This document shows, one piece after another, positions 9,198-18,600 of a stretch of DNA of 60,150 nucleotides (the stretch's first letter is position 1; every line of letters begins with the position of its first letter). Below the pieces are notes generated by a model. The model ran no database searches and was not told where the DNA came from. It saw nothing but the letters and a program-made list of their open reading frames with translations. This DNA is from JBDUDK01 sp040002995. GTDB taxonomy: Bacteria; Actinomycetota; Acidimicrobiia; Acidimicrobiales; Ilumatobacteraceae. Where the stretch lies: NCBI GenBank assembly GCA_040002995.1, contig JBDUDK010000023.1, positions 1 through 60,150 on the forward strand, in the 5' to 3' direction. The position numbers and the translations under genes are program-made.

Positions 9198-12100
9198 TCA
9201 GGGGCTGAGTGCCACCTCGCTGAGCTGCCCCCGCTCGAACAATGCGGTGAATTCGTCCGCGCCGATCGCGGCAATCGCTGCTCGGCGGGCCTCGTCCAGG
9301 TCGTCGCGCTGGAAGGCGGGACCGTCGGCGCCGGCCTCGGCTCGTAGACGGTCGGCCCGCCCGAGGAGAACGGCCGCGTGTTCCGGATCATCGCTTTCCG
9401 CGGCGGCGGCGGCGAGTACGACGTAGCAGGCGGCGGCCGCGACCCGGAGTTCGTTTTTGGTATCGATGCGGTTCTTGAACCGGCGCGGATCTCCGGCCCG
9501 ATAGAGCTCCAACGCTTCGGTTGCCGCGGCTGCAGCGGCACTATCGCGGTGGTGACGACGGTGCAGTACGGCGGTGCCGGTGAGGGCGAGGAACACCACC
9601 GGCGTATTCCTCAGGCGGCGGGCGCCGTCGAGCGCACGCGCATAAATCGTCTCTGCTCGCGCCACGTCGCCTTCATGGAGCAGCGCCCATCCGAGTCGCG
9701 CCAGCAGCGACCCGGTGAACCCCCTTAAGCCGCACGCATCGTTCGTCGCGATCGCCTCCTCCAACCCTCGGACCGCGGCGGCGTAGTCGCCTGCGCGTTC
9801 GTCGAAGTCGGCGACCACGTCGAGCGACATCGAGAGCATCACGGGCCGATCGATCTGTGCGAAACCTTCGGCGGCCGCGCGGTAGTGCACCTCGGCTTCG
9901 GAGAGGTCGCCGGCGAGGAGCGCCAGCTTGCCGAGCGAGTACGCGCGCGCCGCGATGGCGAAGGGGTCTTTTGGAGACTCGCCGTAGAAGTCGACGACGA
10001 CCAACCTGCGCCGGCGGGCCTCGTCGCGGTCGCCTCGGGCGTTGGGCTGCTCGGCGTAGAACGAGTACGCCAACGCTATCGATTCGACGTCGTCGTGACG
10101 TCGGAAGATTTCCAGCGCCGCTTCCAAGTCGTCGTCGGTGTCGCGTGCGCCCGCTAGGAAGTCGAGGAGCCCGCGGCCCGTCAGCGCGAGCGCTCGCGTG
10201 CGTTCGTCGGCGTCGCCTGCGCATCCGAAGGCGTCGTCGAGCCAGCGCTTGCCTTCGATCACCATGCCGGCGAGCCAGTGAGGCCAGCTGGTGCCTCCGG
10301 CGATCGTCAGTGCAGTCGCTGCGTCGTCGTTCGCGACCGCCCATTCGAGCGCCGCCCTGAGGTTGTCGTGCTCCTGATCGATCGCCGTGAGCCACGCGCG
10401 CTGCTGATCCCCCCTGTACGCGGCGGCGCTCCGCCCGCACAGCTCGGCGTAGTGCTTCGCCATTGCGTTCCGGACACGTTCGGCGTCGCCGCGTTCGGTG
10501 AGTCGCTCCCGGCCGTAGTGGCAGAGCGTCTGGAGCTGGGTGAAGCGCAACGCGTCGCCCTTCGGCACCGCGATGACGAGCGACTTCTCGACGAGGGCGT
10601 GGATGAGATCGGCGACATCGTCGGCGGCAACCGCCTCGTCGGCACAGACCGCTTCCGCAGTGGCCAGGTCACAACCACCGGGGAACACCGACAGCCGTTC
10701 GAAGACGCGTTGCTCGTCGTCGAAGAGCAGTTCGTAGCTCCAATCGACCACGGCGCGCAGCGTCTGCTGGCGGGGCAGCGCGGTGCGCGACCCGCCGGTG
10801 AGCAACCGGAATCGATCGTTCAGCCGCGCGCTGATCTGTTGAAGCGGGAACGCGCGGGTGCGGGCAGCGGCGAGCTCGATTGCGAGCGGCAACCCGTCGA
10901 GCCGGCTGCAGATGTCGGCGATCACCGTGCGGTTGCCGGCTGAGAGTTCGAGCGGGGCGCTGGCGGCCTGGGCGCGCGCGACGAACAGGCTCACCGCGTC
11001 GTCGGCCGCGAGTGGCGGCACGGGCCAGATTGTTTCGCCGCCGACGCGCAGCCCCTCGCGGCTCGTAGCAAGGAGGCGCAGGGCTGGGCAGCGCCGCAAC
11101 AAGTCCTCGGCGACCTCCGCGGCAGTAGTGACCACGTGCTCGCAGTTGTCGAGCACAAGGAGCATTTCCCGGTCACCGATCACCTCGGCGAGCCGGCCTG
11201 GGTCTGGCAGCGCGAGCGCGGACGCGATGGCGGCACGAACGCCGGCGGGATTTCCGACCGGCGCCAGCTCGACCAGGCAACCGCCGAACGTCAGCTCGGC
11301 CGACCCGGCGCGGGCCACCTCCAACGCGAGCCTCGTCTTGCCTACGCCTCCCGGCCCGACGAGCGTCACGAACCGATGCTCGGCCGCCAGCCATGTGAGC
11401 TCGCGTAGCTCGGCGTCGCGGCCGACCAGTGGTGTCAACGCGTCCGGAATCGAGTACGTCTTCGCGCGGGTCGCGTCGCGAGCAGCGATCGGGAGCACGT
11501 CGAGCGAACGGTCCTGAGCGAGGATCGCCGCCTCCAACGCGCGCAGTTCATGACCGGGTTCGAGTCCGAGCTCCTCGGCCAGAAGGTGTCGACCTTCCTG
11601 AACGACACGTAGGGCATCGGCCTGCCGACCGGCGCGGTAGAGCGCGAGCATCAGAAGCCCACGAAGCCGTTCGCGAAGGGGATGGGCAGCGACGAGCTCT
11701 TCGAGCTCCGCGACGGCTGCCGGATGGCGGCCGAGTTGAAGCTCGATGTCGAGCCGCTCCTCGATCGCCGTGAGGCGCAGCTCCGACAGCCGGGTGATGG
11801 CGCCTTGGGCGAACGTCTCGTAGGTGAAGTCCGCCAGCGGATCGCCACGCCAAAGGGATTCGGCCTCGGCCAGCAGCCCCGCCGCGCTGCCCAGGTCACT
11901 GTCGGCCACCGCCGCCCGCGCCGCCACCACCATCTCCTCGTAGCGGTGCACATCGATCGCCCCCGCGTCTAGCTCGAGCGCGTAACCCGCACCGCGCATG
12001 GCGACGAGGTCGGGCGAGCCCAGCGTTCGACGCAATTTTGATGCGAGCCCTTGGAGACCGTTTCGCACCTCGGTCGGCGGATTGTCGCCCCACAAGGCGT

Positions 12101-12242
12101 CGATCAGCTGTTCCGCGGGAACAACGCGGCCGGGTTGCAGAGAGAGCACGGCCAGCAGTGCCCGCAGTTTCGGTCCCGCGACCACCACTTCCCGGCCCTC
12201 GTCATCGAGGACTTCGAGTGCACCGAGCAGCCCGACGAGCAT
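9198..12242 (-). CDS. BTAD/NB-ARC transcriptional regulator (AfsR/SARP-like)
   Basis: A 1014-residue regulator. The N-terminal 95 residues form an OmpR-type winged-helix DNA-binding domain (begins MLVGLLGALEVL, contains QLIDALWGDNPP). A bacterial transcriptional activation domain follows to about 245, then an NB-ARC ATPase with P-loop GPGGVGKTR (about 295-303) and the Walker-B region LLVLDNCEH. The C-terminal half is TPR-like helical repeats. These AfsR-like proteins activate nearby genes by binding heptamer direct repeats. The gene is followed by the MMPL exporter and DUF4389 gene, and faces a small ORF across a 76-bp spacer with operator-like repeats. The ATG at 12242 has no strong ribosome site, so a leaderless message is possible. 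Confidence 0.9.
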   Translation of the reverse strand: MLVGLLGALEVLDDEGREVVVAGPKLRALLAVLSLQPGRVVPAEQLIDALWGDNPPTEVRNGLQGLASKLRRTLGSPDLVAMRGAGYALELDAGAIDVHRYEEMVVAARAAVADSDLGSAAGLLAEAESLWRGDPLADFTYETFAQGAITRLSELRLTAIEERLDIELQLGRHPAAVAELEELVAAHPLRERLRGLLMLALYRAGRQADALRVVQEGRHLLAEELGLEPGHELRALEAAILAQDRSLDVLPIAARDATRAKTYSIPDALTPLVGRDAELRELTWLAAEHRFVTLVGPGGVGKTRLALEVARAGSAELTFGGCLVELAPVGNPAGVRAAIASALALPDPGRLAEVIGDREMLLVLDNCEHVVTTAAEVAEDLLRRCPALRLLATSREGLRVGGETIWPVPPLAADDAVSLFVARAQAASAPLELSAGNRTVIADICSRLDGLPLAIELAAARTRAFPLQQISARLNDRFRLLTGGSRTALPRQQTLRAVVDWSYELLFDDEQRVFERLSVFPGGCDLATAEAVCADEAVAADDVADLIHALVEKSLVIAVPKGDALRFTQLQTLCHYGRERLTERGDAERVRNAMAKHYAELCGRSAAAYRGDQQRAWLTAIDQEHDNLRAALEWAVANDDAATALTIAGGTSWPHWLAGMVIEGKRWLDDAFGCAGDADERTRALALTGRGLLDFLAGARDTDDDLEAALEIFRRHDDVESIALAYSFYAEQPNARGDRDEARRRRLVVVDFYGESPKDPFAIAARAYSLGKLALLAGDLSEAEVHYRAAAEGFAQIDRPVMLSMSLDVVADFDERAGDYAAAVRGLEEAIATNDACGLRGFTGSLLARLGWALLHEGDVARAETIYARALDGARRLRNTPVVFLALTGTAVLHRRHHRDSAAAAAATEALELYRAGDPRRFKNRIDTKNELRVAAAACYVVLAAAAAESDDPEHAAVLLGRADRLRAEAGADGPAFQRDDLDEARRAAIAAIGADEFTALFERGQLSEVALSP

Positions 12243-12270
12243 GATTCACGTTACCGGTGAGGGTGCATTT

Positions 12271-12299
12271 TCAGGACGGGATCAGACTTTCGTCAGACG
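12271..12299 (+). promoter_or_regulatory. Three 11-bp-spaced direct heptamers (SARP-type operator)
   Basis: Three plus-strand heptamers occur with 4-bp spacers, all starting TCAG: TCAGGAC (12271-12277), TCAGACT (12282-12288) and TCAGACG (12293-12299). An 11-bp period of heptamers is the classic binding layout of OmpR-type SARP regulators. The array lies in the 76-bp gap between the BTAD regulator and the divergent small ORF, close to the ORF's start. Direct sequence observation; the assignment of the binding protein is inferred. Confidence 0.55.
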
Positions 12300-12318
12300 C
12301 TCGGCGCACCCTCCCACT

Positions 12319-12597
12319 ATGAACGCGACCGAGTATGCCCTGCTCGCCGTACAGGCCGCCGAAAGCGGCGACACCACGATGGCGCTTGCGCAAATCTCGC
12401 GAGCACAACGGCATGCCCGCTCGACCGCTCGCCGTGAGCGTCAATTCGTCCAAATTGCGGCGTTGGTCGTTGGAGGACAGCGTGAGCGCGCCGCGGGGCT
12501 GACGCTTGAACACACTGCCGAGTTCCCCGACGATGCCGAGTTGCTGGCCTTCGTGGCCGGCGCCCGCCAGCCTCGATGTCACACCGAGCCGTTGTAG
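12319..12597 (+). CDS. Small helical protein divergent from the BTAD regulator
   Basis: A 92-residue Ala/Arg-rich protein, predicted mostly helical and perhaps a short TPR-like hairpin (MNATEYALLAVQAAESGDTT start). I place the start at ATG 12319, because the same open frame extends far upstream into the antisense of the regulator gene, which is clearly a shadow. It begins 19 bp after the last heptamer of the operator-like array. It is divergent from the regulator and followed 31 bp later by the YihY gene. Function unknown. Confidence 0.55.
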   Translation: MNATEYALLAVQAAESGDTTMALAQISRAQRHARSTARRERQFVQIAALVVGGQRERAAGLTLEHTAEFPDDAELLAFVAGARQPRCHTEPL

Positions 12598-12628
12598 CGG
12601 TGAGCGTCCGCTGTGGCCTAATACGCGA

Positions 12629-13570
12629 GTGACACCTTCGCTGCCGCCCCGGGAATCGGCCGACAGATTGGTGCGTCGGGCGCGACGTGACGTGAAGGCA
12701 TCCCCGGACGAAGATGCGCTGATCGTCCAGCGTCACCGGCGGTTCTCTGGCGGTCTGCGGGTGGTCAGGGCTGTGCTGCGCGAGCAGTCGGCCGAGCGAG
12801 TCGGTCTGGCTGCGTCGGGCGCCGCGTTCTGGCTGGTCATCTCAGCGATCCCGACGGCGATCGCGGTGGTGAGCCTGTACGGACTGTTCGTGAGCCCGGA
12901 GCGCGTGGCAACAGATCTCGGCCACCTGGCGAACGGCGTGCCTGGGTCGCTCGGGTCGCTTCTCACTGAGCAGTTGCAACGCGTGGCCGAGGCCGACCAT
13001 GCCGGCCTCTCGCTTGGCTTCTTCGTCTCATTGGTCCTCGCCGTCTGGACTGCCTCGGCAGGCGTCAACCATCTGGACGGCGCCATCCGGGAGGCCTTCG
13101 GGCTGCCACCGCAGCGGTATTTGGAAGCCCGTGGCCGGGCGTTCGCGGGAGCGCTGGCGGTCGTGCTCCTGCTCGGATTGAGTGCAATTGTGCTTCCCTC
13201 GATCGCTGCGCGCTTCTCCGCGGTCCTGACCGTTCTTGGCATCCCGGTCTCGCTCGTCGCGATCACCGCCGGGGTCGAAGTGCTCTACCGCTTCTCCATC
13301 GGCACGTCTGTCGAGGCGCGGGCGCTACTGCCGGGGGCGCTGGCGTCGGGGATCGGCGTAGTGCTCGTCACCGTCGGCTTCGGCGCGTACGTCGCTGCTT
13401 CCAGCAAGTTCACCGCCGTCTACGGAGCATTCGCCGGCGCCGTCATCGGGATGCTCGCCATCTACTTCGCTGTCTACGTCGTGCTTCTGGGTGCGGTACT
13501 CAACAGCCAACTCGATCGCACACGCGCCAGCGACGCGGATGCTGCCGGAGAGGAGGGCGATGTTCATTGA
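12629..13570 (+). CDS. YihY/virulence factor BrkB family membrane protein
   Basis: A 313-residue inner-membrane protein of the YihY/BrkB (formerly RNase BN) family. It has about six membrane helices and family-typical segments (AAFWLVISAIPTAIA, FGAYVA..FTAVYGAFAGAV, YFAVYVVLLGAVLN). The start is a GTG at 12629; the longer frame from 12506 overlaps the preceding gene and gives a non-native leader. The biological role of the family is unsettled. It is the last host gene before the tRNA-linked island. Confidence 0.88.
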   Translation: MTPSLPPRESADRLVRRARRDVKASPDEDALIVQRHRRFSGGLRVVRAVLREQSAERVGLAASGAAFWLVISAIPTAIAVVSLYGLFVSPERVATDLGHLANGVPGSLGSLLTEQLQRVAEADHAGLSLGFFVSLVLAVWTASAGVNHLDGAIREAFGLPPQRYLEARGRAFAGALAVVLLLGLSAIVLPSIAARFSAVLTVLGIPVSLVAITAGVEVLYRFSIGTSVEARALLPGALASGIGVVLVTVGFGAYVAASSKFTAVYGAFAGAVIGMLAIYFAVYVVLLGAVLNSQLDRTRASDADAAGEEGDVH

Positions 13571-13719
13571 TTGGCGGCGGCAGCGGGATGCCCATCCCCG
13601 CCAGGCCGCTGGGGGCTCTGCGTCACGGTGCAACTAGCCGCCCGCGCCCAGACCACGCCACTCACACAGAATTTCTGACGCTCCCCAAAGCGGGCTGCTT
13701 GCCAGAAACGATGAAGGTA

Positions 13720-13762
13720 GTGGCGGGGGCAGGATTTGAACCTGCGACCTTCGGGTTATGAG
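13720..13762 (-). repeat. Orphan tRNA-fMet 3' fragment (distal att copy)
   Basis: 43 bp identical to 22152-22194. It covers the anticodon loop, anticodon-stem 3' side, variable loop, T-arm and acceptor 3' strand of tRNA-fMet, but nothing of the 5' half. Sequence beyond position 13762 diverges from tRNA at once. This is the expected displaced 3' end of the original tRNA gene after integration. Confidence 0.8.
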
Positions 13763-14133
13763 GCGCTCGCCAAAGTAGAGAAATCGTGACATCTATCAGG
13801 CCGCACGAAGTAGAGAGTTGCGCGGTGCCCGCCACCGTGCCCGCTAGTAGATCCTTTCCGGCACGAAGGAGGTAGTGCTCTACGGCTTCCTCCAGTAATC
13901 TTCCGCTCCTCGGCTCTCACCGAGGTGATGACGAAGGTGGTACGGCTCTGCGGCTCGAAAGAGTCGGCATCCGGGGCACCACTTGAAACCAAGCCCGCGC
14001 TCGGCACGAATGTGACCGGGACAGAAGGAAGCCTCCCGCACGGGAGTCCCAGCACCAGGGGAGTCAGCGACGGAGCGCTGATGCAAACAACCCTTCAAGT
14101 CGGATCAGTTCTTAGATCCTCTTGGAGCTTCCT
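13763..14133. other. Island end without a confident gene
   Basis: About 370 bp just inside the island. There is a short direct repeat (AAGTAGAGA at 13773 and 13808), and a 14-bp sequence (13835-13848) that recurs near the other end of the island at 22009-22022; both could be recombinase arm sites. A minus-strand frame at 13880-14098 encodes a Cys/His-containing peptide (KWCPGC motif), and a plus-strand frame starts at 13925; neither is convincing. No integrase motif was seen. Confidence 0.4.
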
Positions 14134-14143
14134 ATGTCCCAGC

Positions 14144-14452
14144 TTGTCCCGTCCGGCGACCCCACCCATCCGTACCCAGCGCACCTCATCGTTTGACGAG
14201 AAGATCGCCACTGAGATAACCGGGCTGACTCACGCGCAACAGAAGCGTGCGCGGTTCGACGGCTTGTTGCCGTTCTACCGTCACCGCGGTCACAAGGTGC
14301 TCTATCGAGTTGGCGATCTGTACGCCTATCGCGATTCGATGTTCGTGCCGACCAAGCGCAAGCCTCCGATCACTCGCACACGCACGCCCGAGCACAACGA
14401 GAAGATCGGCAACGCGGTCAAGGCTGCCCGGGCGAAGGCGAGCAAATCATGA
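14144..14452 (+). CDS. Excisionase-like winged-helix protein (start uncertain)
   Basis: About 102 residues. The middle resembles the helix-turn-helix/wing of excisionases and recombination directionality factors (GLLPFYRHRGHKVLYRVGDL then AYRDSM), and the tail is basic. The best ribosome site (GGAG at 14124-14127) serves an ATG at 14134 in another frame. That frame stops at 14194 after 20 codons, close to where the HTH-like frame becomes convincing. So either a TTG at 14144 is used or a single-base frameshift separates start and body. Its stop overlaps the ATG of the next gene by 4 bp, implying coupled translation with the primase. Confidence 0.4.
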   Translation: MSRPATPPIRTQRTSSFDEKIATEITGLTHAQQKRARFDGLLPFYRHRGHKVLYRVGDLYAYRDSMFVPTKRKPPITRTRTPEHNEKIGNAVKAARAKASKS

Positions 14453-15470
14453 GCGGCGTCGAAGAGTTGGTGCGCCGACTCCTCGGTGAGCCGTACAACA
14501 CACGACCGCTGAAGCACAAGGACGACAAGATCGGCCGCGATGGGCTGACCTGTCCGCTCGATGGAAGTACCTCGCTCGGTATCGACTTCAAACCACACCG
14601 AGACGGAGCCGGAGACTGGATCGCGGTCGCATGGTGCAACAGAGACCACTCCGACATCGACGCCATCGCAAGGGCAGTCGGGATGGGTGCTGGCGAGGTC
14701 CACACGGACAACCGGCAACTCCGCCACAAGTACCAACCACGCGACAAGCCGGAGTTCTCCTCAGCCGACTCCGACGTGTCGAGATGGACGGAGGACCTTT
14801 GGTGTGACAAGGCGCTCCTCCGGTATCTCCGCCAGGCGAGGAGAATCGGCCCCGGCGTGATCCGTGCGGTACGTCTCGGGCACGACGGAGAGCGCTACAC
14901 GTTGCCGGTCTATGAGGACCGTGGGGCACCGTTCGGCCGTCTCCTCATCGGCATCCGTCGCTACCTACCGAATCCACCCGTGGACGTAACCAAGATGCTG
15001 TCCGCGCCTGGCAGCCGTGCGGGGTTGTTCCCGGACATACCGAGCGGCAACAACGTCGTGCTCGTGGAGGGCGAGTTCGACTGCCTCGCTGCTCGGTCGA
15101 TCGGACTACCAGCCGTCCCAATACCGCGGGAGCGAACACGTGGCACGCCGAGTGGGGCGAGAAGCTCGCCGGTCGAAACGTGTACATCGCCTATGACGGC
15201 GATCGGGCTGGAGTCGCCGGAGCGGAGAAGGTTGCTAGCGCGCTGCGTGCGGTCGGATGTGCGGTGTACGTCGTCAAGTTGCCGCTGCTGTACCGCCCGA
15301 CGCGTGGACCCGACGTCACGGACTTCCTACGCGCTGGAGGCGATCTCCGAGCGCTGCTCAACGAGTCGTACTTGCGTGATGAACGGAGAAAGCCTCGGCC
15401 GAAACCGAGGCTCTCACCAGTCAACGCTCCTCGCCAGCTTCCTCAAACGAGCGAGGTGGCTCGTGGCTGA
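14449..15470 (+). pseudogene. TOPRIM-domain primase-like gene, frameshifted
   Basis: The first 225 or so residues end in a clear TOPRIM glutamate motif (VVLVEGEFDCLAA, then GLPAVPI). The reading frame then loses sense. The expected continuation (GANTWHAEWGEKLAGR, YIAYDGDRAG with the TOPRIM DxD, then GPDVTDFL) is in another frame that runs to 15470. The change of frame falls between about 15117 and 15129, equal to a one-base loss. Rejoined, the protein would be about 340 residues, like small phage or island primases. Either the gene is broken, or the assembly has an indel here. A hairpin (15391-15398 with 15405-15412) lies near its end. Confidence 0.7.
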
Positions 15471-15543
15471 GTTACCCCTTGAGCACGACTAGATCGACGA
15501 GAGCGCTCGGTATAGAGGTGCGACCGCCGGTGTGGCGCGAAAG

Positions 15544-15591
15544 AGCCCGGGCGTCGACCCGGGCTCGATCGTGAAGGGGCGCAGCCCCTTG
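15544..15591. terminator. Two tandem hairpins between primase and cyclase genes
   Basis: Two perfect stem-loops in the 176-bp gap. The first has a 9-bp stem GAGCCCGGG/CCCGGGCTC with a 6-base loop (15544-15567). The second has a 7-bp stem AAGGGGC/GCCCCTT with a 3-base loop (15575-15591), and its plus-strand 3' arm ends in TT. Neither has a long T-run, so termination strength is uncertain. Confidence 0.5.
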
Positions 15592-15646
15592 GAGGAGCAG
15601 AGGCGCATCGGTCTCGGCCACCGGCAGGAGATGCCAAGCTGAGCGA

Positions 15647-18600
15647 GTGGGTACACGGAGCGACATCCCGGAAGGAACGGTCACCGTGTTGTTCACTGAC
15701 CTGGTGGATTCCACCCAGCTCAACCAGCGACTCGGCGACGAAGCCGCTCGCTCCATCGGGCGTTCCATCGAACGGCTCGCGCTGGAACGTATCGAGGCCC
15801 ATCGCGGCGTCGTGATCAAGGAGTTGGGAGACGGCCTGATGGCCGCGTTCTCGTCGACTAGGCGGGCGGTGGTGTGTGCGCGAGAGATCCAGCAGGACAT
15901 GGCCCTTCGCAACCGCAGCAACCCGACGCTGGCCGTCGAGATGCGCATCGGGTTGCACACCGGTGAAGTGATCGAAGAGGACGGCGACATCCACGGCGAG
16001 ACGGTGATCATCGCCCGGCGGATCGAGAGCCTTGCGCCACCCGGCGGCGTCCTCGCTTCCGAGACCGTGTACATGCTGCTCGGCACGGCGCGCGAGGAGC
16101 TGGAGGATCGCGGCATGTCCGACCTGAAGGGCATCGCCACCCCGTGCCACCTCTACGAGGTGCCCTGCAACGAGTTGGCCGACGGCGCGGTCCTGGGCGA
16201 CGTGGTGGCGACGCCGTACATCGGTCGCGCTGCGGAGCGTGATCGCTTGCTCGAGCTGGTGGCGCGGGTGGCCGAAGGCAGCGGTGGGTTCGTCCTCATC
16301 TCGGGCGAGGCCGGGGCAGGCAAGAGCCGGCTCGCGGGCGAAGCGCTCGACGAGGCGCGGCGACGCAACCTGAACGTGCTGACCGGCGCATGCCTCGACA
16401 TGGAGGTGCCCCCGCCATACCAGCCGCTGATCGACCAGCTCGAACAGACGGCACGGCAGACGACGGCCGAGAGGATGCGCGAGATCCTCGGCGAGAACGC
16501 ACCCGAGGTGGCCACCCTCATGCCGGCGCTCCGCCAGCGCTACACCGACATCGCCGATCCGCCGAAACTTCCGCCGGAGCAGGAGCGCCGCTACCTCCTG
16601 CACGGCATGCAGGAGTTCCTCCACCGCGCGTCCCACATCCGCCCGCAGGTGCTGCTGTACGAGGACCTCCACTGGGCCGACGAATCCACACTCCTGCTGC
16701 TCGAGCACCTCGCGCCCGAGTTGCCGAACCTACGCATCCTCGTCATCGGCACGTATCGACCCACCGACCTCGGGTCGGATCGTCCGTTCAGCCGATCGCT
16801 GGCGAACCTCACCCGCGGTCGACACGCCGTGGACATCGCGCTCCGACCGTTCACTCGCGACGAGGTGGCGTTGACCGTCGCGCATCGCGTCGGCAGAACT
16901 CCACCGGGACAGCTGGTGGACCTGCTCTACTCCGAGTGCAGCGGGAATCCGTTCTTCGCCGAGGAGACCGTGCGTCATCTGCTCGAGACGGGGAAGCTCT
17001 TCGACGATGCGGGGAACTGGCGCGCCGACATCGGCGTCGGCGAGACCGAGGTGCCACGCAACGTCGCCATGCTCATCGGCCGTCGGCTCGAGGGGCTTCA
17101 GCCTGCGACCCGGAAGGTGCTCGCGGCGGCAGCCGTAGTCGGTCGAGTGTTCTCGTTCGACATGCTCTCCGGCGTGAGCGGATCGAGCGAGGACGAACTG
17201 TTCGACGCGCTGGAAGACGCCGAGCGTCGGCACATCATCGAGGAGGTGCCCGGAGGCGGCGAGGCCCGCTACGGATTCGTGCACGAGCAGTTCCGCCAGA
17301 CGATCCTCGGTGAATTCTCCCTCCCGCGCCGCCAGCGCCTGCACCTGCTGGCGGCAGACGCGTTGGAGGCTCGTGTCCGGCCGGAGACACCGGTGCCCAT
17401 CGTGGAGATCGCCAACCACCTCGAACTGGCCGGTTCGGCGTCGCCGTCCGCGCGCACGGCGGCCGCGCTCGTCGAGTCCGGCCGCACCGCGTTGGACGCG
17501 CTGGCGTTCGAGGACGCCGTGCGCCTGTTGGACCGCGCCGTCGACCACCTGGCCGGCGTGGATCCCGACGGATGGGCGGTCGCGCTCACGCTGCGGGCGA
17601 GAGCGCTTCGTGGCGGCGGTCGGATGGACGACGCGCTGACGACGCTCGACGAGGCCGTGAACGGACTGCCGGCCTCGGGGGCGACGCGTGCCGATGTGCT
17701 GCTGCAGCGCAGCCAGTTGCTGCTCGATCAGTTCCGTGCGGCGGAGACGCTCGACGACCTGGAGCGCGTCCTCGAGGAGCATCGGGCGTCCGGTGATCGC
17801 GCCGCCGAACTCAGCGGACTCCTCTCCCTCGCTCGCGCGCACTACATCCTTTCGCTGGACCAGCCCGAGTACGCGTGTATCGCCCGCGACACCTATCTGG
17901 GCGCGTTCGAACTGGCCGAGGGAATCGGCGATCGCCGAGCGATGGCGCGAGCACTCATCGCAACCGTGTGGTTCACCGACTACTGGCACGACTACCTCCC
18001 TACGGCGCGCGCCAACGCGGCGCGCGCGGTCGAGCTGGCTGGCGACCTGGGCGACCCCGACCTGATCATCGACGCAGAGTTCGCCCGGCTGCGCTCTCTC
18101 GCACCCGGCGAGGGCCGGCCCCACGCCGAGGAACTCATGCACCGCCTGGAGGCGCGTCGCGACCCGGTCCGGCTGAAGGAGCACTGCTTCTGGATGATGT
18201 GGGTGTACTGGGCATCGGGCGAGTTCGATCGATGCGTGTCGGTGTGCGACCGGGGGATCGAGCTCGCCGGTCAACTCGGGTCGGCGCCGGTGCAGTACGG
18301 CTCGATCAAGGCGATCGCACTGGCGCATGCCGGGCGCTTTGACGAGGTCGAGGGCAGCCTCGAGCAGGAGGTCACCGACGATGACCATCCGTTCGGCCAG
18401 GCGATGGCAGCGATGGCACGAGCCGAGTTCTTGCTCACCATCGATGCGCTCGACGCGGCAGCGGTCGCCGGTGTCGACGCACATCGGCGCGCCGTCGTGC
18501 TGTCCCGGGTGTGGATGCAGCACTGGCTCGTGGCACTGCTCAGTGCGGTTCGGGGGCGGCTCCAGTCGCGCGGGCGCGCCGTGCCACCGGCACTCGACCA

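Noticed and set aside
13880..14098. Minus-strand 72-codon frame with KWCPGC
   Set aside because: Zinc-ribbon-like in appearance only; competing frames on both strands and no supporting context.
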